A stretch of 43,920 bases of DNA from Acidobacteriota bacterium (GCA_002747255.1 PDUC01000053.1:1-43920); one strand, 5' to 3'; numbered from the stretch's first letter, positions 15,484 through 24,411 are shown. The notes: a model not told the origin generated them from the sequence alone. Numbers and translations: made by a program.

Positions 15484-17097
15484 TTATTCTGGATGTGGCG
15501 AACGCAAAATGCCTCTTTTGACTACAACCGTAACAGGAGCACCTTTTTTCGTGGCCGGTTCAAAAGTTTGTGATCTTAAATAGGACAACAAATACTCGTT
15601 AAACCCTAATATGTTCCTGAACCCGTGTTTAAGCTTCAATTGGCCAATAGTTCCATTTTTGTAAAAAATTGCCTCGTAGTAAAGCATTGTGAAAAATTGA
15701 TCGCATTCAAACTCAAACTTAAAAGACTGATGATTCGTAATTTTTACAAAGCCGACTCCATTTTCGCCTTCTTCTAGTGCATCTTCTGGGAAAATAATCT
15801 CAACACCATTAAAATCCCAATAGTGTTCCTCAAGTAATTTTCCACATTTCCATACTCTTTTTACAATACAATATCCTTTACTTGAATATATTTCTTCTGA
15901 ACCACATTTTTCTCCCATCAAATAATCTGTTTTGGAAAATAAGGAACCGTCTTCATACCACTGTAATAAAACACCATTTAATTTTCCATCAGAGTAGACA
16001 CCATGTTCGATTTTTATACCATTACAATGCCATTGTTCTGAAATACCCGACCGAACTCCATTCTTATACTCTGTGACATTTCTTATCTTTCCATTGTCAT
16101 AGTATTTTGTTATTTTTCCATCCATAGTTTGTTTTTCTTGTTCTGGCTCAACAACGTGAATGAGCAGATGGGTATTGACGATTTCAATTAGGGATGTAAG
16201 CGCCCCACCCAGTTCATCGGCATGGGTAAAGGTGGCGCCAAAATCGACAAATCGTCCCAAAAGAGTGCAGGTCATCAACCAGCGAGCCAGACCGGAGCTG
16301 TTGGGTGCAATATCGCCAAAGTCGGCCAGGAGGGTCGGCTCATGGGGTTGCCCGTTGACTTCGCAGCCTTCGATGTTAAATCCGATCAACAATCCCAACT
16401 CGTTTTCCACGATTTTAAGCTGACTCGATTCATTTTTCAGGTTTTTGGCAATACCAAACCCCGAATTTTGAACGCGCGCGCCAAGGGGAAACGATACAAT
16501 CGGTTCAATTTGGGTGGTCAATGCATTATCTCCGTAGACCTCATGGGGCAAGAAGTAATCCAGAACCAGATCGGGCAGGGGCTTGACGACAATAAAATCC
16601 GGAACCACCTCGGTCACGGTCTCCTCGCCATCAAGGGTATAAGTTAATCGGGCACCGACATAATAAAGTGTGCCCTCGGCAATGGCATCTCCCGCACCTG
16701 GCGCTGGAATAATCAACCAATGTAAATCTGCCGTAGTTGTCGGCTCTACACGTCCGGCACCTTCCGTTCCACCACTAATACCGGTCATCGTGTCTGGACG
16801 GATGAAAAATAATGCAGAGGGATGATTGGGTTCTGAAGTCGCCAATACAGGCTGACCATCACGATCAGTAAAGAAAACCTCAACACCAATGCCATGGATC
16901 GCCAAATCTTTAAATCCATTGTAGATTCGCATATAGGCATCAAACGCCTGACGCTCAAGAGTCAGTTCTTGCTCGATTTCAATTTTGACTTCAGCGCAGA
17001 TGGGGTTTTGTCCTGGAATTTCTTGAGATATGCTACTTAGGTTCAGAAAAAAAAGAATCGTTAAAAGTTTATTAAGTGCATTTGTTTTTAAGTTCAT
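15484..17097 (-). CDS. secreted fusion protein: extracellular beta domain plus MORN repeats and TonB-like tail, 537 aa
   Basis: A signal peptide (LLTILFFLNLSSISQ) is followed by about 300 residues of extracellular-type beta structure (QAFDAYMRIYNGF, GIGVEVFFTDRDGQPVLAT, ALFFIRPDTMTGI, DFGDIAPNSSGLARWLMTC). To my recollection these blocks usually form the front part of very large secreted repeat (Rhs-like) proteins. At about residue 322 the protein switches to MORN/YwqK-type repeats (KITKYYDNGKIRNVTEYKNG, SEQWHCNGIKIEHGVYSDGK, LLQWYEDGSLFSKTDYLMG) and ends with a TonB-C-like segment (SQTFEPATKKGAPVTVVVK). The DNA of the second half (15484-16135) is clearly more AT-rich than the first half. This supports a recombinational fusion in which the tail of a larger protein was replaced. 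Function unknown. Confidence 0.8.
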   Translation of the reverse strand: MNLKTNALNKLLTILFFLNLSSISQEIPGQNPICAEVKIEIEQELTLERQAFDAYMRIYNGFKDLAIHGIGVEVFFTDRDGQPVLATSEPNHPSALFFIRPDTMTGISGGTEGAGRVEPTTTADLHWLIIPAPGAGDAIAEGTLYYVGARLTYTLDGEETVTEVVPDFIVVKPLPDLVLDYFLPHEVYGDNALTTQIEPIVSFPLGARVQNSGFGIAKNLKNESSQLKIVENELGLLIGFNIEGCEVNGQPHEPTLLADFGDIAPNSSGLARWLMTCTLLGRFVDFGATFTHADELGGALTSLIEIVNTHLLIHVVEPEQEKQTMDGKITKYYDNGKIRNVTEYKNGVRSGISEQWHCNGIKIEHGVYSDGKLNGVLLQWYEDGSLFSKTDYLMGEKCGSEEIYSSKGYCIVKRVWKCGKLLEEHYWDFNGVEIIFPEDALEEGENGVGFVKITNHQSFKFEFECDQFFTMLYYEAIFYKNGTIGQLKLKHGFRNILGFNEYLLSYLRSQTFEPATKKGAPVTVVVKRGILRSPHPE

Positions 17098-17246
17098 CGC
17101 TTCCCTTCGTTTTTGGCCGTTAAGCTGTATGACGTCATGTTTGTTGCCCTACACTCGTGTTGCATTTATATAGTATCCAGTGGTAAGTCATACCAGTTAG
17201 GATCTGTGTAATGAGCTCATTCATGATTTTTATTGATTGTTTCACC

Positions 17247-18146
17247 CTATAAAATATGGAAAAGGATTGTTTTGTTAAAAAACAATGGTCCTTGTTGTGA
17301 TGTCTCGGACTCAAAATTTAAACTTGTTAGCTCTTGATATAAAGCAATGTCAATATCAATTATGCATTGACACCCATCAATTATCAGGTTTTGCATTTTT
17401 CCAGATTGATCTATTTCTGCCTTAATTGTTATTAAATTCTGATAGCTTCCCATGTCATCAGTTTTTAAACCCTCTAAATATTTTTTAACAGTTTTCTCAA
17501 TTTTCACTCCAATTCTCGATTCACTATCTGCAATCAAACTATTTAAAGAGTCCTCATTAGCACTAATTACTCTTAACTCTTCGCCTGTAGTAGACCAATA
17601 TTTTGTATTAATTAAATCTCCGTCTTTCCATTGAGCCTCACTTCTCTTCTGACCATTTGACCACCATTCTGTCCATAATTCATCTCTTTTCCCTAATTTA
17701 TATTTGCCCTCTGTACAGGTTTTTTGGTTGTTAAATAAAACAAGAAATTCTCCATTCAATAAATTATTCTTGTATGACATCATACTTTTCAAAGAACCAT
17801 TTGTATAAAATTCTATAAAACTTCCTTTTCTTTTCCCTTTTTTCCAGAAACCTATTTCTTCTAGCACTCCATTGCTAAACCAATGCTTGACTAATCCAGT
17901 CTTTTTATCCTTTTTATAATGAGCTTCTGAAGCAACTTGTCCATTCACATGCCATCTCCTTTCGGTGCCTTCTTTCTTGCCATCTTTAAAACGAACCTCA
18001 TAAAATTTTGTCCCATCAAGACAAAGAACAAAATTGCCATCATACGGGACTTCTTTATTACTTAATAGCCTAAGCATTTCTAATTCATCTTTTTCCTGTC
18101 CCATCAAGAATTGTGACCACAGTATAGCTATTGCTGTTAGAATCAT
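17247..18146 (-). CDS. secreted MORN-repeat (YwqK-type) protein with TonB-like tail, 299 aa
   Basis: ATG at 18146 follows AGGAAAT. A short signal peptide (MILTAIAILWSQFLMGQ) precedes about six MORN-variant repeats of ~23 residues (FYEVRFKDGKKEGTERRWHV, NGQVASEAHYKKDKKTGLVK, NGVLEEIGFWKKGKRKGSFI, NGSLKSMMSYKNNLLNGEFL). The last ~80 residues (ITIKAEIDQSGKMQNLIIDG) look like a TonB-C-type fold. Same design as the second half of the neighbouring 537-aa protein, so the two are likely related by duplication or cassette exchange. AT-rich. YwqK-family proteins are annotated as antitoxin or immunity-like in some genomes; no toxin is visible here. Confidence 0.8.
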   Translation of the reverse strand: MILTAIAILWSQFLMGQEKDELEMLRLLSNKEVPYDGNFVLCLDGTKFYEVRFKDGKKEGTERRWHVNGQVASEAHYKKDKKTGLVKHWFSNGVLEEIGFWKKGKRKGSFIEFYTNGSLKSMMSYKNNLLNGEFLVLFNNQKTCTEGKYKLGKRDELWTEWWSNGQKRSEAQWKDGDLINTKYWSTTGEELRVISANEDSLNSLIADSESRIGVKIEKTVKKYLEGLKTDDMGSYQNLITIKAEIDQSGKMQNLIIDGCQCIIDIDIALYQELTSLNFESETSQQGPLFFNKTILFHIL

Positions 18147-18380
18147 ATTTCCTATTGCTCCCTGTTTCTGTAAAAATGACTTTAAGCATCTATATTGGTT
18201 AAGGTAAGCAGACTCTTCTGTCCTTATTACATTTCTTTTGTATGACGCAGAAAAACGTTAAAGCATTAAAAATAAAAAGCTCGTGTTGCAGTTTTCATTG
18301 AAAAGGAGCTCTAATCATGGCATAAGTTGCTTGGTTAATTGAAGGAGAGACAATGACTTAAACAAAAAAAGGAGCACCAC

Positions 18381-18670
18381 ATTGAGAAAAAATACGAACT
18401 TCAGACCCGTATGTTTGATTTCATCAACATCGTAGATCATAGCATGGCCGAAAAGCTTCACGCTATATCAAAACGTCTGGATTCTCATCCTGAATTCATT
18501 AATTGGGTATACAATAATATTAATCCTTACGAAGTCATAGGCCCAGACACAGGGTGTCCAGGTATGTCTGCTGACCGTGTGCTTCTATGTGCCATTCTCA
18601 AAGCCTATACGAGTTTCCCTTATTGTGAACTTGAATCCCACCTAAACACCGCACTTTACATGATTTATGT
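18381..18670 (+). pseudogene. N-terminal fragment of a DUF772 (IS5/ISNCY-type) transposase
   Basis: The frame reads through KKYELQTRMFDFINIVDHSM, a block with HPEFINWVYNNINPY, and MSADRVLLCAILKAYTSFPY followed by CELESHLNTALYM, which is the N-terminal helical domain of DUF772-type transposases. An ORF from 18411 continues past it into unrelated transposase sequence and stops at 18815. The catalytic core is absent. Confidence 0.65.
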
Positions 18671-18990
18671 ACAGTGGACACCCATTGTTGAGAAGACATT
18701 TGGAAACATCAAAGCGCACTTGGGTCTGAATAGGTTGGAAGTCTCAGCGGAAAAGAGCTTAGACGGCACGTTGTTTGTGGAATTCATTGTGCGCCTATCA
18801 TCCTGTCGTACATAAAAAAGCAAATGCAGGACACGAAGCTTTTTAAAGATTATACGATGCAAGAAGTGCTGGATGAGTTCGATTTAAGCGAGCGTTTCGT
18901 AGTTCCGGGACTCGCCATTCAACCAGGAGAAATAACCGGGAAACAAATAGACCTCTACAAGAGAATGGGAGTAAAACCATCAACCCTGTT
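18671..18990 (+). pseudogene. C-terminal fragment of an IS1634/IS4-type transposase, frameshifted
   Basis: Reads VEKTFGNIKAHLGLNRLEVS, EKSLDGTLFVEFIV, then after a frameshift near 18790 IILSYIKKQMQDTKLFKDYT, MQEVLDEFDLSERFVVPG and GEITGKQIDLYKRMGV. This is the end of an IS1634-like DDE transposase, including the E of the DDE region in the VEKTFGN block. It is fused directly to the unrelated DUF772 fragment. The last ~75 bp recur at 13708-13785. Confidence 0.65.
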
Positions 18991-19040
18991 TTTTCACTTA
19001 TTTTTTTTATTCATTTCCCAACCGCGATCTGCGTTTAGGT

Positions 19041-20021
19041 TCACTGAAGCCAGGTTCCGCTGGTGAGGTACCACCACAGTGCGGGCCAGCTGGAAAAAAC
19101 GTAAAAGGCCATTAAAGGGTAAAGTAAATGCTTGACTGGCTGCGTTTTGCACCAGACCTTTTCCTGGAGAAGGACTCTCAAAACAACCCACAGGACATAC
19201 AGCATGGACCCGAAAACAACATATCCCTGAAAATGGTATTTGGCATCAAACACACACCAGTGGCAGTGATGTTCCAGAACGCCGTAGTGATAGGGCAGCA
19301 AATGGTGTATGAGCAAGGCATAGGAGCAAAGAATCCAAAGAGCGACTGTTGGAATAAGCGTCCAGCGAGCCTTTTTAAAAAACGTCCAAATACCCGTTAA
19401 CGCGAGCGCGCAGCAAGGTGATCCCCAGCTTGTCAAGGCAGGCGGCCACTGTTCTGCCCCAATCCAGGAAGCGGAAGCAGACGTGTTAATGCGATCCAGC
19501 AGAGCCGAGCAGCAGTCTACCGGAGCTGAAAAATCAATTTGCTGGTATGCTTGAAAGCTTTCAATCAATGAAAGCACCAGAACAGGCAGAATCAGAGCAA
19601 GCACCTTGGCCGTTGTGACTTGTTTCCCGCCGAGCGGAACGCTGCGACTGTTTTGAAAAAAAACAAACGCAATGTAGAAGACAGTCAGAGTTAGCAGCCT
19701 GGTAATGAGAAAGCGCTTGCCATGGGAGCCCATGGCTTCCATGACACCGGTACCGCACATGGCACCGGGAATGGCGTGGTGCAAAACGGAAGAAAGCGAA
19801 TAGATCATTAAAAAAGTAGCAGCAGAGAAAAGAGCGAAGGCCATCATATTCTGGAGCAAAGCGGCTTCAAAACGCGATTCCAGTTTCAATTGCCCCTCAC
19901 TGCTGCTGGTTTCATCCCAATTGAGAATAACTTGAAGAACCACACCCACAGATGAAAGCACCAGCAGCAAAGACAAAGCATCACAAACGAGTACTGCGAG
20001 AATTAAGGGGTGCCAAATCAT
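19041..20021 (-). CDS. cysteine-rich polytopic membrane protein of a NosL-linked ABC operon, 326 aa
   Basis: About eight membrane helices. Conserved-looking cysteine motifs are HAIPGAMCGTGV in the loop after helix 3, VDCCSALLDRI mid-protein, and HHCHWCVFDAKYHFQGY near the C-terminus. I associate this pattern (PGAMC-GTGV, CC, HHCxxC...YHFxGY) with a membrane family found beside NosL and ABC genes in deltaproteobacteria; it has no settled function. The start overlaps the stop of the ATPase gene by 4 bp, so it is the last gene of the operon. The cysteine and histidine clusters suggest metal (copper) binding or thiol-redox chemistry, as inference. It ends about 50 bp from the transposase debris. 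Confidence 0.8.
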   Translation of the reverse strand: MIWHPLILAVLVCDALSLLLVLSSVGVVLQVILNWDETSSSEGQLKLESRFEAALLQNMMAFALFSAATFLMIYSLSSVLHHAIPGAMCGTGVMEAMGSHGKRFLITRLLTLTVFYIAFVFFQNSRSVPLGGKQVTTAKVLALILPVLVLSLIESFQAYQQIDFSAPVDCCSALLDRINTSASASWIGAEQWPPALTSWGSPCCALALTGIWTFFKKARWTLIPTVALWILCSYALLIHHLLPYHYGVLEHHCHWCVFDAKYHFQGYVVFGSMLYVLWVVLRVLLQEKVWCKTQPVKHLLYPLMAFYVFSSWPALWWYLTSGTWLQ

Positions 20022-20683
20022 ATTGCTCTCAAACAGCCCTGTTCTAACGACAGTTTGTGCTCAAAGAAGGGATGTTCAATCAACCGTTCATCGTGGGTTA
20101 CCGCCACAATCAGACCTCCCCTGTTTTGAACCTCGGCCAGTATGGCCATCACTGTTTCGAGACTATGCCTGTCCTGGTGAGATGAAGGCTCGTCCAGAAA
20201 AAGGAACTCAGGCTGTGCAACCACCGCGCGAGCCAGTCCCGCCCGTTGTGCTTCTCCCCCGGACAGTTTGGATACCGGCAGACTTTTACAATGACTCAGG
20301 TTGAGTTGCTCAATGGGTTTCTTGGCCAGTTGGATTACCTGATCCAGCGGGTAAGATCGATTGAGAATGGGCAACATGACATTTTCAAAAACGGAATCAT
20401 CCTCCATAAGCAGCGGCTTTTGGGGCAAAATGCCCACTTTTTTACGCCAGTTATCCCGAAAAGGCGCATTCCAGCGGGAAACAGGTTCGCCATTCACCAG
20501 ACACTCTCCGCTGCCAGGACGCCGGAGAGCCGCTAAAATCTGCAGAAGCGTACTCTTACCACAGCCTGTTTTCCCGACAATCAGAACAGGACGCTCACTG
20601 GTCATCGTCAAACTAAGTTCATTTAAAAGCGGTTCATTTTCATGCCAGTGAAAACTGAGCTTTTTCAATTCAATGGTGTTCAT
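20018..20683 (-). CDS. ABC transporter ATP-binding protein (LolD/MacB-type), 221 aa
   Basis: Complete ABC ATPase: Walker A GKTGCGKST (37-45), Q-loop at ILPQ (about 88), signature LSGGEAQ (140-146), Walker B FLFLDEP (160-166) and H-loop VTHD (195-198). Length and motifs are those of the LolD/MacB class that pairs with FtsX-type permeases. It overlaps the permease gene upstream and the cysteine-rich membrane gene downstream by 4 bp each, so it is translationally coupled and energises that permease at the inner membrane. The substrate is unknown. Confidence 0.92.
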   Translation of the reverse strand: MNTIELKKLSFHWHENEPLLNELSLTMTSERPVLIVGKTGCGKSTLLQILAALRRPGSGECLVNGEPVSRWNAPFRDNWRKKVGILPQKPLLMEDDSVFENVMLPILNRSYPLDQVIQLAKKPIEQLNLSHCKSLPVSKLSGGEAQRAGLARAVVAQPEFLFLDEPSSHQDRHSLETVMAILAEVQNRGGLIVAVTHDERLIEHPFFEHKLSLEQGCLRAI

Positions 20684-21786
20684 TGTCGCATCCCTTCCAA
20701 CAAGTCTGCCGGATCGGCTGCGGCAGACTTAAAAAGAGGCAGCAATTGTGAGACCATGTACGGGACGAGAATGAAGCCACTCAATTGAAACAGAATACGC
20801 CACACAGGAACCAGCTCAAACTCGGGCACAAAATCAGTCCAGCCTAAAAAGAACCGGGCTGGCCACGTCATTCCGGGCCCGTACACCATATAATAGGAAA
20901 GAGAGCAGCCAATGATGAGCGCGGGAATGCCCAAAAGCGCGCTCCTCAAGAGATGGGACCAGGTGATCTCGACGGTCGTCCAGCCCATCATTTTCAGAAT
21001 ACCCAGATTCCGATGCTCCGAAACAAACATTTTCTTCTGTGTCCATAGAAAGAAAAACATCGCCAGAATGGCGGGCAGATAAAGAAGCATGCCAAGACCG
21101 TCCCACTTCTCCAAAGCGCCTGTGTAGTGTTTCATGGCCTGTTGCCTGGTGGTGATTTGCACCCGGAAAGGCAGGGCCTGAATGATCTCTGGAATAGCGG
21201 CCTCGGCCTCGGCATCGTGAAAGAAGGTGACGGCTATATCGCTGCATAAATCCGGTGTTAAATTGAAAAGCTCTCTGGCGTCGCTCTCATGGACTAGCAC
21301 AGTCGCTGTCATGCTGGCGTTATTATCCAGTATGTCTTTAACTTTTAAAATGACCTCATTTTCTGACTGAAGCGCCAATGCCTGATCGAGCGCTGTGTCA
21401 ATACCGGGTCCAATGACAGCTTCTCCAGGAGCGGGATTCGCAGATGTTTCGGATAAATCGGTGCGAATGGTAACAGCACCGGAACTTGTCGAACAAAGCC
21501 CCCAGAGACGAGGTTGAACCTCGGTTGCCCCTGGTATGTTTTTTAATTGCGAAACCGCGGCAAGCGGCATGGGCTGCCAACCGTGAGAAGAAACTCTTCG
21601 AATAACAAGGGAGGGAGCTTTTGCCAGGAGTTCAGATGCTGTCTTCTCGACAGCCGTTACCAATAACAGGAGCGTTCCGGGAAAAGCAGACATGACAACA
21701 AGTGTCAAAACCGTCAGCCAGGCTTGAACAGGATAGCGAAAGGCTTCTTTCAGTGTGAAATAGAGAAATGAGTTCATTTTAATCAT
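20680..21786 (-). CDS. FtsX/MacB-type ABC permease, 368 aa
   Basis: One N-terminal membrane helix (WLTVLTLVVMSAFPGTLLLL), a periplasmic domain (about 45-235) and three C-terminal helices (GMLLYLPAILAMFFFLW; LLGIPALIIGCSLSYYMVYG; LSGFILVPYMVSQLLPL), with NLGILKMMGWTTVEI, the coupling-helix region typical of FtsX-family permeases. These usually act as mechanotransmission devices that move lipoproteins or substrates within the periplasm and do not form a classical import channel. Start and stop overlap neighbours by 4 bp. Works with the LolD-type ATPase of the next gene. Confidence 0.88.
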   Translation of the reverse strand: MIKMNSFLYFTLKEAFRYPVQAWLTVLTLVVMSAFPGTLLLLVTAVEKTASELLAKAPSLVIRRVSSHGWQPMPLAAVSQLKNIPGATEVQPRLWGLCSTSSGAVTIRTDLSETSANPAPGEAVIGPGIDTALDQALALQSENEVILKVKDILDNNASMTATVLVHESDARELFNLTPDLCSDIAVTFFHDAEAEAAIPEIIQALPFRVQITTRQQAMKHYTGALEKWDGLGMLLYLPAILAMFFFLWTQKKMFVSEHRNLGILKMMGWTTVEITWSHLLRSALLGIPALIIGCSLSYYMVYGPGMTWPARFFLGWTDFVPEFELVPVWRILFQLSGFILVPYMVSQLLPLFKSAAADPADLLEGMRQ

Positions 21787-22058
21787 GGCTGTACGACCGT
21801 TTTCTCCAATGAGAGGTTCATGATCTCTGGAATGTAACGAAGATCAACTGCGGGATGGCGTAACGCCTGCAATTCAATGGTGGAGCCTGGGGGAGTCATG
21901 CTCAGCACTTGCATTCGGTATTGTTTTGAAAAAGCTGCTGCCTTGTTCTTATTCCACAGCCATGTATGCAAGACTCCCATTCCCAAACCAAGGACGGCCA
22001 TAAAAAAAAGCACCTGAACATGCCTGAAAGGCGATACCGATATTTCCCTGTGCTTCAT
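21783..22058 (-). CDS. small single-pass membrane protein, 91 aa
   Basis: ATG at 22058 is chosen over the longer start at 22082: it is preceded by GAGGAAG and gives the same 4-bp ATGA overlap with nosL that marks the other junctions of the operon. One membrane helix (VQVLFFMAVLGLGMGVLHTW) is followed by a short periplasmic domain (about 60 residues) without cysteines. No family recognised. Its place between NosL and the FtsX permease suggests an accessory subunit of the transporter. Confidence 0.75.
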   Translation of the reverse strand: MKHREISVSPFRHVQVLFFMAVLGLGMGVLHTWLWNKNKAAAFSKQYRMQVLSMTPPGSTIELQALRHPAVDLRYIPEIMNLSLEKTVVQP

Positions 22059-22576
22059 GGCTTCCTCGACAGGCTCTTCCATTCTTCTTTTGTCAGCTCT
22101 GTTAATTGAAAGACTCGGTTACCGCCATGCCTGCGAATAAACACGTCCACATGATCCGGATCGACAGGTGCGACGGTTCTTCCCATGGGCCCAATGAAAT
22201 CAGAGCCGGCAACCATGCTTGTTTCACGAGCATCGACAACTTCACCCGAGAAAAACTCTTGAACATAGAACCTTTCACAATGTGTGCTGGAAACAGCCAG
22301 ATGCGTTTCTGGATCCAGAAAGACTCGAACCAGGCATTCGGTTCCACATGTGTAAAAGAAACGGCCATCCTGCAATTGGATACCGCATGCGTATTTCTCA
22401 TAATCAGAAACCCGCATTCCACATACCGGACATGAATCTTCGAGCGTAATTTGAAACTCCTTATCGGCCGACAATCCCTTTTTTGCTGCTTTAATACGAC
22501 TTGTAACGCCACCTTTTTGATTGCAACCCCATGGGCACAGGGCAACGCACACAATCAAGAGATTCCTGAATTTCAT
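22055..22576 (-). CDS. nosL: NosL-family copper-binding lipoprotein, 173 aa
   Basis: Signal peptide ending in a lipobox-like PWGC (Cys18), then DSCPVCGMRVSDYEKYACGI (residues 48-67) and FFYTCGTECL, the signature of NosL, a periplasmic Cu(I)-binding lipoprotein that delivers copper to nitrous oxide reductase in denitrifiers. Full length for the family. GGAG precedes the ATG. No nosZ, nosD or nosY is present here; instead the partner is an FtsX/LolD-type ABC system, so the target metalloprotein is probably different. It starts 14 bp after the 606-aa gene and overlaps the small membrane gene by 4 bp. Confidence 0.88.
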   Translation of the reverse strand: MKFRNLLIVCVALCPWGCNQKGGVTSRIKAAKKGLSADKEFQITLEDSCPVCGMRVSDYEKYACGIQLQDGRFFYTCGTECLVRVFLDPETHLAVSSTHCERFYVQEFFSGEVVDARETSMVAGSDFIGPMGRTVAPVDPDHVDVFIRRHGGNRVFQLTELTKEEWKSLSRKP

Positions 22577-22590
22577 CGATCTGCTCCGCT

Positions 22591-24411
22591 TTAGTTCATT
22601 TCATCCATACAGCGGAACAGTGCATCGCACTCTAAGGTAACGATTTGCTGAATGAGATTTCTCAGAACGCGATTCATGTCTCCATCGACCGTATTGCCAA
22701 CCACAAAGACACCCTCATCCCCTTCAAAGTTACTGATAGGTACAATGTAGGCACTGTTGAGAACGGGATGACCCGATGGCAGCAGGAAGGGTCTTTGACC
22801 CGATCCATCCCAATAAATGGGCATTCCTGTAAAAATGACATCGTGATAACAACCGCCATTGAGCTCTAAAAACTGCAGCCGCTTAAACTGTGATCCTTCT
22901 GATTGGTAAATAAATTGAAACTCTCCGTGATTGAGATAAGTCAAGCAAACAAGAGAAGCCCCGGTAACACTTTTGACGTAATGAAACAGTTGATCTAAGT
23001 AACCACTTCCCGGTGACATGGTTTTTATTTTGGAGAACATCTTAAAAACGGCATTGATAGTTGTATCCAGAGTGTTGAATACCATGAGCTGTTCTTCCTG
23101 TATTCGGCTTGTTTCCCCGAGTTTGGAATAATCTTCCAACAGTTTGGTATAGGCGTGGCCTATCTCCAGAAACCGCTCCTCTCGCTGACAATCATAAGTC
23201 GCCGTTTTCAAAAGATGATGAAGGAATTTCCCCAGCTTTTCCCAGTGTTCTTGTTTATCGATAAAAATGTCGTTCTGCTCATGGGTTCCCATAAAGAACA
23301 AACCGAGGGGCCTGTCATCCATTGCAAGCTGCATGAAGAAGAGTTCCTTAACCGAACACAGCTCGGGTATAAGAGGTTGACAGGGGTAGATTTGATTTGG
23401 AATGATTGACTCTGAATAAGCAAACTCCAAGAAACCACTAAACCCCATGTATTTTTCTGATTGCCCTTTGCCGCCGTCTTCCTCAAGCCTCTCTGAAATA
23501 GTCATTCTAAGAGCTTGATCTCCCAATCCCGATGACTCCCACCGCGTTAACCTGGACTGAAAAGAGGGCCAGGCCAACAGGAAGAAATCAACATGCAGAA
23601 GTTGACGCAACTTTTGAAATACCTGAACCAGAAGCTGTTTGGGGTTGTTTTGATGAACGAGACTGTTAAAAATCAGATCAACGTATTCAACTGCCTCCTG
23701 CATTGGCTGCTCAGGATCAATACTGGCCAGCCTGTAAAGATCCACCATCATTTGTCTGTCTTTTTTTGTAAAAGGTCTCTGCTTGGTAAAGAGTAACTGC
23801 CGATTATGTCTGCCTTTAAAACCGGGCAGCAAGAGATAGTGTGTATCTCTTAGTGGAAAGCCTGCCGGGAGTTTACCTGAAATGAGCTTATCTGCCTTGC
23901 GAATGCGAAACACAAAGCGATTGAACTCATTGCTGATGCCGGCAATGAGAACGGGCCCCTGTTTGCCGTAAAACAGGCTGTTACCCATGGCATCGCATTC
24001 CACACTGTAAAACTGCCTGAATTGAACCCATTGTTTCACTCTATTTGAAAAAGCCCTTTCTTTCTCGCTAATTGAGTTCTTACTCATGCTCTTTTGATTT
24101 TTAAAGTAGGTTTCAATCAGTCGCCAGTTTGACGAAAGGCTCCTTAGAATTGAAGGAGCAAGCGGACGATCTTTGTGTTCAAAAAAAATTCCCAAACTGC
24201 GTTTGGGGTTCATAATGAGCGTTCCATTGGGAAACAAATGACTGTGCTCAATTTTCACATTGGTAAAATGCGTTTGCAGCCAGACTGGATCCTCTGTAAC
24301 CGCACCGAACTGAACGCTATGATCTGAGCCCTTTTCCAATAGAACAAGGGGAATCTCGGTCGCCTCAAAGTGCGCACGTAATAACGCTTCAATTGGAGTA
24401 AGGCATTTCAA
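22591..24411 (-). CDS. large cytoplasmic protein of unknown function, possibly GAF-like domains, 606 aa
   Basis: Starts at TTG 24411, with AGGAG about 11 nt upstream. No signal peptide or membrane helix. Several segments look like GAF-type sensory folds (FFLLAWPSFQSRLTRW; FFMQLAMDDRPLGLFFMG; SLVCLTYLNHGEFQFIYQ; SAYIVPISNFEGDEGVFVVG), with a helical linker in the middle (EIGHAYTKLLEDYSKLGETS). No histidine kinase, GGDEF or HTH motif seen. First gene of the operon containing nosL and the ABC genes, so it may sense or regulate that system. GAF assignment by eye only. Confidence 0.7.
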   Translation of the reverse strand: MKCLTPIEALLRAHFEATEIPLVLLEKGSDHSVQFGAVTEDPVWLQTHFTNVKIEHSHLFPNGTLIMNPKRSLGIFFEHKDRPLAPSILRSLSSNWRLIETYFKNQKSMSKNSISEKERAFSNRVKQWVQFRQFYSVECDAMGNSLFYGKQGPVLIAGISNEFNRFVFRIRKADKLISGKLPAGFPLRDTHYLLLPGFKGRHNRQLLFTKQRPFTKKDRQMMVDLYRLASIDPEQPMQEAVEYVDLIFNSLVHQNNPKQLLVQVFQKLRQLLHVDFFLLAWPSFQSRLTRWESSGLGDQALRMTISERLEEDGGKGQSEKYMGFSGFLEFAYSESIIPNQIYPCQPLIPELCSVKELFFMQLAMDDRPLGLFFMGTHEQNDIFIDKQEHWEKLGKFLHHLLKTATYDCQREERFLEIGHAYTKLLEDYSKLGETSRIQEEQLMVFNTLDTTINAVFKMFSKIKTMSPGSGYLDQLFHYVKSVTGASLVCLTYLNHGEFQFIYQSEGSQFKRLQFLELNGGCYHDVIFTGMPIYWDGSGQRPFLLPSGHPVLNSAYIVPISNFEGDEGVFVVGNTVDGDMNRVLRNLIQQIVTLECDALFRCMDEMN

